Source of the DNA: an uncultured Bacteroidales bacterium
GTDB lineage: Bacteria > Bacteroidota > Bacteroidia > Bacteroidales > WCHB1-69
Direction of reading: 5' to 3'
Length of the DNA: 13,054 bases
NCBI GenBank assembly: GCA_937949745.1
Contig: CALECM010000034.1
Location: 1 to 13,054, forward strand
Made by a program: the position numbers and the translations under genes. The notes beneath the pieces were generated by a model. The model did not search any database. It worked only from the letters and a program-made list of their open reading frames with translations, and was not told the origin of the DNA. Shown here piece after piece: positions 9,001 to 13,054 of the stretch (the first letter of the stretch is position 1; each line of letters opens with the position of its first letter).

Positions 9001-12000
9001 GTATCGTTTCTGTTATTCAGGAAGAATTGCGTTGTGGAAACGCCTGTAGCTTCGATATTAAGGTTGAAATTACAGAAAAGATCCGGGTGTTTGGAAATAA
9101 AAGTCCTTATTTTAGCATCGTCTGCCGTGGTAAAATTCCTGAAAATATATCCGATGGCAGTACTGATACTGTTCTCGAAATAGGCGTTTATATTTTTCGT
9201 GATATGATTACGGTAAAATCCGTATTCCATGTCGAGAGGCTTTAATTCATCCTGCAGGGATTTAAGTCCGGAAACGAGATCATCCGTGCTTTTGTAGATA
9301 GAGTTGCCGTTCAGCATTTGATTATTGAGTATATAAGCCAGATCCGGGATTGAAAAACCATAGGTCAGCACCTCATCCACGTAGGAGATGAATCGGAGTA
9401 AACTTTCCGGATTTTTTAAATCGGTAACACCGCATATTCCTTTAAGGAAGTAAAATTCCTCTTCCGTAATATTGAGCGCTTTGCATAAATAAGCCACCCT
9501 GAATATCCTGGATAGTCCGTCCGTAGTTGTCTTTGCCGTAGTCGCAATACCTTCTCCCTTCAGGATACGGTTGTATTGCTCTTCCGTGATCTTGATCCCT
9601 GATATATAAGGCAGGATTGTCCCAATATTATTATAGGTAAACGAATTGACGGTCGGCTCACCCTTTTTCAGCTTTTCAAATTCCGCTTTTAAACTGTAAT
9701 TTTCCGTTTTTCGCAGGAAGAGGTAATCGAAAAGGATCGTATAATCCGGATAGGGATTGTATTTAAAATCCCCACAGAGAAGTAAAGTTTCTTCCAATTT
9801 GAGGTTAAGCCGTTTCCATACTTTAAAAAAATAAGGGATCTTATTGAAAGTAGTATCATTGATACTACCAGTACCAATATTGAGATATCGCAGGATAAGG
9901 TCCAGCTCGTGCATCTTCAGGTTAAGCCTTTTACGTAATCGCTCGAAACGATGGAACCTGTCGAAAAACGTAGGGTCGGGAGTCGTTACTGTTGTCCCGT
10001 TTTTTTTCTGTATATAAGTAGCCTCCAGAGTTCCCGGTATCTCGCCGTTGCTGCCTGATACTTCTTCGCCGGGCTTGGTATAGACGATATATCCTTCGGA
10101 ATTGACCCAATGGGAGGCGACCAGGTTCCTGATATCATCGTAACTTAGTCCGGTTTGCGGAATTAACAGTGAAAGCCTGTTGTTCGGATCATTGTTTTTA
10201 TAGTGCTGTTTGATCGTAGCTGTGGAATTGGTATAGGTTTTGAACAGTGATACGTCTTTCGCCGTTAACCCTAAATATTCATATAAGCCCTTATTGATCG
10301 TGGTGCTGATCTGCGGATTAGGACTGAAATATTTAATAATATCTTCACGGCTCAATGATAATTGATTCAGGTAACTCCGGTACTCTTCCAGCCAGAAATA
10401 AAAGGGCATATTCCAGGGGCAAATGGCCGTTTTGAGGTTATTGTATACGGTCGTTAAATAGGAATGCTGCGTATTTTCAGGATAGGCTTCCAGGTCTTCC
10501 GGACTCCATGTCGATTGTGCATCTAAAAGCATAGTTCCGCTTACGCTGGTTCCGGTCATCGAGCGGTAAGCCGCTCTTTCCAATACTTCGTTGACCAGGT
10601 CTATATGCGGCATGGTATTTTCCGTATTCGAGCAATTCAGCAATATATACTCAATATCGGGACGCCGTTTCAGGAGTTCGGCCAGTTTTTGTTCCCCGCC
10701 GCTGGATTTCTTCAGAAATTCCAGAAGGTCGATCAGATAGGCTGCCGGACTTAATAATGTTCTGCAGGATGGGTATTCCATGTAATCCTGGCTGCCGAAG
10801 AGATCCTTGATAGTGGGAAGTCCGTTATTGCTTTCTTCGGAAGTATATTCCCGTCCGGGAATTACAGAGGTCACGACAGGGTATCTTGAAATGCCTATTT
10901 CTTGCATGACCAGTTCGGTCATAGCGGCTGCTGTGGAAGATAAATGATAAGCTTTCCTGATATTTTCCGCTGTAACATTTGTATTTGAACCTAATTGTGC
11001 CGCAACCATTTCCGTAAAAGCGGCTTCCGTATATCCTGAGATTTTATGGGCGGAAGTAAGTCCTGAATTCCATAATGCATCCACCATTTCACTCTTATGT
11101 TCTGCCGGAGTGAGCTGGTATAGTTGTTCTACTTTTTGTAATTCGGTTTTTAAATTATCTTTCAACTGTGCAGTACCAAATCCGGTAAAATTAATTCCGG
11201 GTTGATTTAATGTCACAGCCGCATGGTTTTTCCCGAATTGGAAATTCGGGTTGTTTTTTAAAAAAGTACCTACACTGGTTTTAGTTAATACCGGTTTCTC
11301 GGTTGCGGTTTTGCAGATTTCCTTTTTCAGGTATTGGGAAGGATAATCCTTTTCCAATGTTTGATCAATATATTTTGCATATTCATCAACGGTGCCATAT
11401 TCTTTAGGTATCTGTATGTTTTTTTCTTTTAATATTCTTACAACCTCACTTTTGCCGGATATCAATTGGTCAATACTGCTCCATCCGGATGTATTTTTAT
11501 CTTGTAGTATTGCTTCCGCCAATGTTGTGTTTTCTTTAGAAGCGGATTTAATGCTATCGTAAAGACAGGCCTTTCCGTATTGGGTAGTATTGAGGAGACC
11601 TGTATCCAATAAATAATCATTTAATGGTTTTCCTGCAGATTGGATTTTCGGATCGTTTTGCCATTCAATGGTCCTGTTAACGATGTTTTTTTTCACATTA
11701 TCCGTTAAAACACCAATATTCCCATATTTAGAAAGGAATCTGGAATCACGGATATAGGTATTGGTTAATTGTTCTTTTAATTCCGAAATTTGTTTTTTCG
11801 CTTCATCTTTCTGGCAGTAGATGGTATTATCTTCAATAGCGCTGAATACTTTATTTACTAAGCCCTTTTCAGTTTGGAAAAGGAGTTCGCTATAATCCGC
11901 CTCTGGCCGCTCTTTCAATAATGCGTACATGATCTCTTCATTACTCTTAAACCGGATACTCAGGTTCCTGGCATTTAGATAATGACGGGCTTCAACAGAG

Positions 12001-12824
12001 GAAAGCGACAGTTTATCACCCACATAATCGAATTGCTCAGGCTTAATCTCCATTTGTTCGGCCGCAAACTTTTGAAATTCTTTGACCTGATTAAATTTTT
12101 GTTGTTTTTTTACGATTTCGGGAATTCCCATATAATCTTCATCTCCTGATATAAAATCATAAGCGATATTCCGACATACATCATAAAATACAGGTGAGTA
12201 AGCTTTTTTCCCATCTTTATTTGTCACAGATGCTAATAACTGGAAATCCATATCGGTTTTAAAATCCGAATGACTGTCTGGGCCTATTTCTTTTAGGTAT
12301 TCTTCAAATTTCCGTTCGGTACGGATTATATAGAATCCATTTTTATCGGTCTTGGTTTTATCTATACCAAACCGCTCTGATAATTTAACCTGCTCACACG
12401 ATACTTCTATTTCCGGACAGGGATTACCCCGTGTGGATTTCACATTTCCGGTTATTTCTATGTGTAATAATAGTTCGGGAAAATAAATATCCTGTACTTT
12501 GGTGACGGGTTCTCCCTGCTTATGCAATTGGAATTCTTTCTGGGCACGTAAATTCATTCCCGCGAAAGAAATTTCCATGAAATAAAGCAGGTTTGAATTA
12601 ACCTCCCGTGGATCATATTCTATCAGATAAGAAAAGTCTTTATAAACTTTCGAAGATAAAATGGAGGCATATTCCCGTAATCCCTTATTATTTAAATAAG
12701 CTATTCGAACTGTTAAATGTTCCGGACGTATAAACTCCGATTCAGGCATTATCCTGCCGGTAAAATGATTCATAATGTTGTTTTTTAAAGTATTAATAAT
12801 GTATTGATTAAGATATAGTCTCAT
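3042..12824 (-). CDS. Tc toxin subunit A (TcA/TcdA-type pore and receptor-binding subunit), long form
   Basis: This is a complete 3260-codon frame ending in TAA at 3044-3042, against about 2500 residues for Photorhabdus TcdA1. By family knowledge it is the pentameric subunit that binds target cells, switches from prepore to pore and passes the TcB/TcC payload. Layout: residues 30-230 hold beta-rich N-terminal domains, including a carboxypeptidase-regulatory-like stretch at 113-175 (ITGNVKSTRGNPCPEIEV, then DKTKTDKNGFYII). A helical module at 540-660 contains LWNSGLTSAHKISGYTEAAF. The VRP1-type Tc signature is at 674-704 (DLFGS, SPAAYLIDLLEFL), followed by RRPD at 720 and NTENTMPHIDLVNEVLE at 733-749. 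A long helical shell runs to about 1880. The neuraminidase-like Tc domain has NYRVWEANRK at 1885 and FFPENWLDPELR at 1897. A beta-rich putative receptor-binding part spans about 2030-2340. YNWEMFYHIP (2362) and KWYHFIFDPT (2389) come next, then RLFKIRNCMNIQG (2592), PPIDP (2614) and PLPLYRF (2641). Long channel helices flank a Gly/Ala pore-tip segment (2761-2796), and the TcB-binding domain (about 2999-3260) contains DERYLPFEGAGAIGRWQVELP without its last residue at 3083. There is no signal peptide. ATG at codon 18 (12773) may be the true start. Confidence 0.95.
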   Translation of the reverse strand: MRLYLNQYIINTLKNNIMNHFTGRIMPESEFIRPEHLTVRIAYLNNKGLREYASILSSKVYKDFSYLIEYDPREVNSNLLYFMEISFAGMNLRAQKEFQLHKQGEPVTKVQDIYFPELLLHIEITGNVKSTRGNPCPEIEVSCEQVKLSERFGIDKTKTDKNGFYIIRTERKFEEYLKEIGPDSHSDFKTDMDFQLLASVTNKDGKKAYSPVFYDVCRNIAYDFISGDEDYMGIPEIVKKQQKFNQVKEFQKFAAEQMEIKPEQFDYVGDKLSLSSVEARHYLNARNLSIRFKSNEEIMYALLKERPEADYSELLFQTEKGLVNKVFSAIEDNTIYCQKDEAKKQISELKEQLTNTYIRDSRFLSKYGNIGVLTDNVKKNIVNRTIEWQNDPKIQSAGKPLNDYLLDTGLLNTTQYGKACLYDSIKSASKENTTLAEAILQDKNTSGWSSIDQLISGKSEVVRILKEKNIQIPKEYGTVDEYAKYIDQTLEKDYPSQYLKKEICKTATEKPVLTKTSVGTFLKNNPNFQFGKNHAAVTLNQPGINFTGFGTAQLKDNLKTELQKVEQLYQLTPAEHKSEMVDALWNSGLTSAHKISGYTEAAFTEMVAAQLGSNTNVTAENIRKAYHLSSTAAAMTELVMQEIGISRYPVVTSVIPGREYTSEESNNGLPTIKDLFGSQDYMEYPSCRTLLSPAAYLIDLLEFLKKSSGGEQKLAELLKRRPDIEYILLNCSNTENTMPHIDLVNEVLERAAYRSMTGTSVSGTMLLDAQSTWSPEDLEAYPENTQHSYLTTVYNNLKTAICPWNMPFYFWLEEYRSYLNQLSLSREDIIKYFSPNPQISTTINKGLYEYLGLTAKDVSLFKTYTNSTATIKQHYKNNDPNNRLSLLIPQTGLSYDDIRNLVASHWVNSEGYIVYTKPGEEVSGSNGEIPGTLEATYIQKKNGTTVTTPDPTFFDRFHRFERLRKRLNLKMHELDLILRYLNIGTGSINDTTFNKIPYFFKVWKRLNLKLEETLLLCGDFKYNPYPDYTILFDYLFLRKTENYSLKAEFEKLKKGEPTVNSFTYNNIGTILPYISGIKITEEQYNRILKGEGIATTAKTTTDGLSRIFRVAYLCKALNITEEEFYFLKGICGVTDLKNPESLLRFISYVDEVLTYGFSIPDLAYILNNQMLNGNSIYKSTDDLVSGLKSLQDELKPLDMEYGFYRNHITKNINAYFENSISTAIGYIFRNFTTADDAKIRTFISKHPDLFCNFNLNIEATGVSTTQFFLNNRNDTELKLRAVLYRLGLEDTVQRPSDDNQKKGKYYSEEDIKNLFRKIKSTILINILDGKYTEFRIVLEEKFLNKNNAVSTLQRISGKKKQNIEVQVSRNKKEAINEDLNNKYAPLVTSDYVDLSGIIDIQTFIANNSEAFPSITSFLWPNTGNNQFITEKITRYKKFVLEKDLAVNDEKLSDLRDRLSKHLDGTDFDLAVEIITAPEKAFQNGDPDFKLRDFISNEFKKFMPASEAIGKLYKRLILRNDITNFVRYEYLDNYCDRVDLVLDYLNQESRIDIIVNHFVNMCGIGEEYILRFLFDYYRYQDNSGKEVEAIYAFLDHIFTDESEITANAPQIGLMDKIYRLAQFVNTFKISQEMLDEIHTILEENESHSSKFSIINIFDLSNENAGTKFSKYLNLSIAIGLSHTYFTEDTDFFRFFNKNINPASLTTTAREYIAKITGCTVEDQGSLNSIFPTDLYITWFRHLLECQRIIGYLGVSAATIKGLNKDDTAITLQDAQQLRQIVKNKYSEEEWNKIAADLRDPLRIKQRDALRDYLILNYERDNVTFSSSNDLFNYYLIDTEMIPYAKTSRIIQATLSIQLFIQRILMGMEKNLSFQPAEKDELVWRRNYRVWEANRKILFFPENWLDPELRYDKTPIFKEVEEMLSQDDIDELTVTQLYQHYIEKLDEISNLEILTAYRPYSMYNTETNFIDFVGRTKGQPHKYFYRRMRAGGFWEPWEEINNGIKADMVKLAYWKGHVYMFWPEVSTTNQIPEGKEYAYYGDETVATSTKYTYTSIRMAWSVYKDGKWSKAVFSDDTYVETENEGKTTNIVLTSHVFSNEICIRSGFTIDNRSGFIGWRCEFFFDGSKISIKYNADKKRSYAGYDKNCILVANFGENQIHNNKALCTSGPERGHFWLSYRPETIHNPIIFNVFNYGYELLSDQELHPLKYKILYDSISYYENEWQLYPDQLPSYFKPIILEDELNGKTFLGIPYLNDGNRHFLHNVGGTIRNLSYKFLNFYYPYIRDIKDLIKEGDYMALFESEIQDDGKRALAIDNKYKRKFKQYYGAYPNINPVPLYEEISFGKIKLDGDANMGIEDPYSIYNWEMFYHIPMLIADNLSRNMQFEAAQKWYHFIFDPTVGGNEAGAKKYWKIKPFRDEFNAAGQLATPDNINQFLDRVRLNEQNHNKIIEDWEKYPFNAHLVAKTRVQAYMQYVVMKYLENLVAWGDMYFTKDTMEDINQATLLYILAADMLGVRPQKLEGTLPSEQSYSTLKNSTDDLSNVYEIIEGLVTVMVDPNRQSRRTFGMTQYRVSYFGSPHNPKMEEYWDMVADRLFKIRNCMNIQGITRELPLTSPPIDPGAVAAAMAAGADLSTALNTLSAPLPLYRFSYMLQKAMEFTNDVKSLGNTLLSVLEKNDAEEMAILRTTHEKAIMNSMTSIRQKAIEEAVKQLESLEISKTNIITRRDYYKNKKRISDKEQKAITLHRKADELNEKAADHNARAAAIGGLAQFEIGWTPKASFGGLHLGTVSSALAAFKSASALKKQNEARETDVMASYERRFEDWEFQAQQAEGELVQIEKQIASAKVRIAMAERELENHEKQMELKEEEFEFMKEKFTNKQLYNWMKGQVSKLYQQSYQMAHKLALAAEKAYVFEKQKDGYSSFITSAYWDNLKQGLMSGELLYQDLRRLEVEYMETNVREIELTRDVPLSLVDPEALIELRKNGLCNFEIPEEIYDIDHPGHYMRRIKSVSISIPSVTGPYSGVTCKLSMLNNRFRKSTSVGEAYRYKGIEDSRFIHNIIGIQSIATSTGNNDSGMFEFSFRDERYLPFEGAGAIGRWQVELPNALRKFNYGSISDVILHVKYTARDAGGLLKEGANNNILDNINLLMEAVSGSNGRVVTSLNLKNEFADQFYALCQGNDATLTLAKKHLPFMVTDYVERNPGKKITIQSVSFSPNKVMDNPNLNTVLTDNGILITLTRREGEMPSAKDDMYMTVKFMIN
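12774..12786 (-). promoter_or_regulatory. A-rich initiation region before the alternative TcA start (codon 18)
   Basis: The minus strand reads AAAAAACAACATT directly before ATG 12773-12771. A-rich leaders without a Shine-Dalgarno motif are typical of Bacteroidota start sites, and the sequence before TcB ATG 2833 is similar (ATGAAAATAATAT). The ATG at 12824 is instead preceded by GAGTAATATCCATTGC, and the 17 codons it adds (MRLYLNQYIINTLKNNI) are AT-rich and look like no domain. I therefore think translation more likely begins at 12773, although the annotated gene keeps the longest frame. Confidence 0.4.
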
Positions 12825-12835
12825 GCAATGGATAT

Positions 12836-12849
12836 TACTCTTTTGAGTA
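12836..12849. repeat. Small hairpin just before the tcA start
   Basis: TACTC (12836-12840), TTTT and GAGTA (12845-12849) form a 5-bp stem with a 4-base loop, 11 bases before the longest TcA start codon. It would sit in the leader RNA near the ribosome landing site. The stem is short and weak and may have no role. Confidence 0.25.
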
Positions 12850-12859
12850 TTCCTTGTGT

Positions 12860-12896
12860 GGATTTTTACATTCTGTTTTTTTATAGATGAAAATCC
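12860..12896. repeat. Inverted repeat upstream of tcA (7-bp arms, 23-base spacer)
   Basis: GGATTTT (12860-12866) and AAAATCC (12890-12896) are perfect inverted arms between the upstream gene and TcA. The loop is long and AT-rich, and no T-tract follows on the transcribed strand, so it does not look like a terminator. It could be an operator, or chance in AT-rich DNA. Confidence 0.25.
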
Positions 12897-12948
12897 GGTT
12901 CAATAAGTACGGTGATACATTCTTATTAGTGGAGGTTCATTACGGGAC

Positions 12949-13054
12949 TTACGGCATAAATAAGGTTTTATTGCCGTGTGAAACATCGTCCAGTTTGGAA
13001 TTCATTCCAGCCACTTCTTTCCGGAGCTGTTCATTTTCCAAAGTAAGTTGGTTA
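12949..13054 (-). CDS. 3' end of an unidentified gene, coiled-coil C-terminus
   Basis: One minus-strand frame enters from the right edge and stops at TAA (12951-12949), giving 34 residues that begin NQLTLENEQLRKEVAGMNSK and end in KTLFMP. The first 20 or so residues have the Leu/Met spacing and Glu/Lys/Gln richness of a coiled coil, followed by a short polar tail. This is too little for a family assignment. C-terminal coiled coils of this kind occur behind the intramolecular chaperone domain of tail-fibre-like proteins in Bacteroidota, but they also occur in many unrelated proteins, so that reading is only a guess. It lies 124 bases upstream of the longest TcA start in the same orientation, with no clear terminator between, so co-transcription with the toxin genes is possible. 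The frame is supported by the absence of stops, by the amphipathic pattern, and by the plausible spacing of its stop before the next gene. Confidence 0.6.
   Translation of the reverse strand, partial: NQLTLENEQLRKEVAGMNSKLDDVSHGNKTLFMP

Noticed and set aside
12825..12948. Possible intrinsic terminator or strong promoter in the spacer upstream of tcA
   Set aside because: No GC stem followed by a T-run exists on the transcribed strand, and no pair matching -33 TTTG / -7 TAnnTTTG was found; only two weak inverted repeats are listed.

Overview
The window holds most of a Tc (toxin complex) insecticidal-toxin-type locus. All genes read on the minus strand, so transcription runs from the right edge to the left edge. 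The organism is most likely a member of the Bacteroidota. This is an inference from a core GC content of roughly 40-45% with AT-rich patches, A-rich sequence without a Shine-Dalgarno motif before the start codons, and a TcA with the long N-terminal extension I associate with environmental Bacteroidota-type Tc proteins. The genus cannot be named.

Layout in the direction of transcription: (1) 13054-12949 is the last 34 codons of an unidentified upstream gene that ends in a coiled coil. (2) 12948-12825 is a short spacer with two small inverted repeats and no convincing terminator. (3) 12824-3042 is one giant gene (3260 codons; a start at codon 18 is likely) for a TcA-type subunit, the pentameric pore and receptor-binding component. 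(4) 3041-2834 is a spacer with a strong imperfect hairpin just after the TcA stop and a weak possible promoter. (5) 2833-1 is the first 944 codons of a TcB-type subunit (SpvB domain, FG-GAP-like repeats, TcdB middle regions), intact and cut by the left edge. TcC, or a TcC-like Rhs/toxin C-terminus fused to TcB, would lie to the left of base 1 and is not visible.

By the known Tc mechanism, five TcA chains form a bell-shaped shell around a channel. TcB, with TcC, forms a cocoon that encloses the toxic C-terminus of TcC and docks on the TcA funnel; the channel then injects the toxin across the target membrane. Both the TcB-binding end of TcA and the body of TcB are recognisable here. I see no RNA genes, CRISPR, insertion sequence, integrase or tRNA. 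The main oddities are an N-terminal extension of about 540 residues on TcA carrying a carboxypeptidase-regulatory-like beta domain, AT-rich patches that coincide with that extension and with the putative receptor-binding region, the hairpin between tcA and tcB, and a 15-residue tandem duplication inside TcB.
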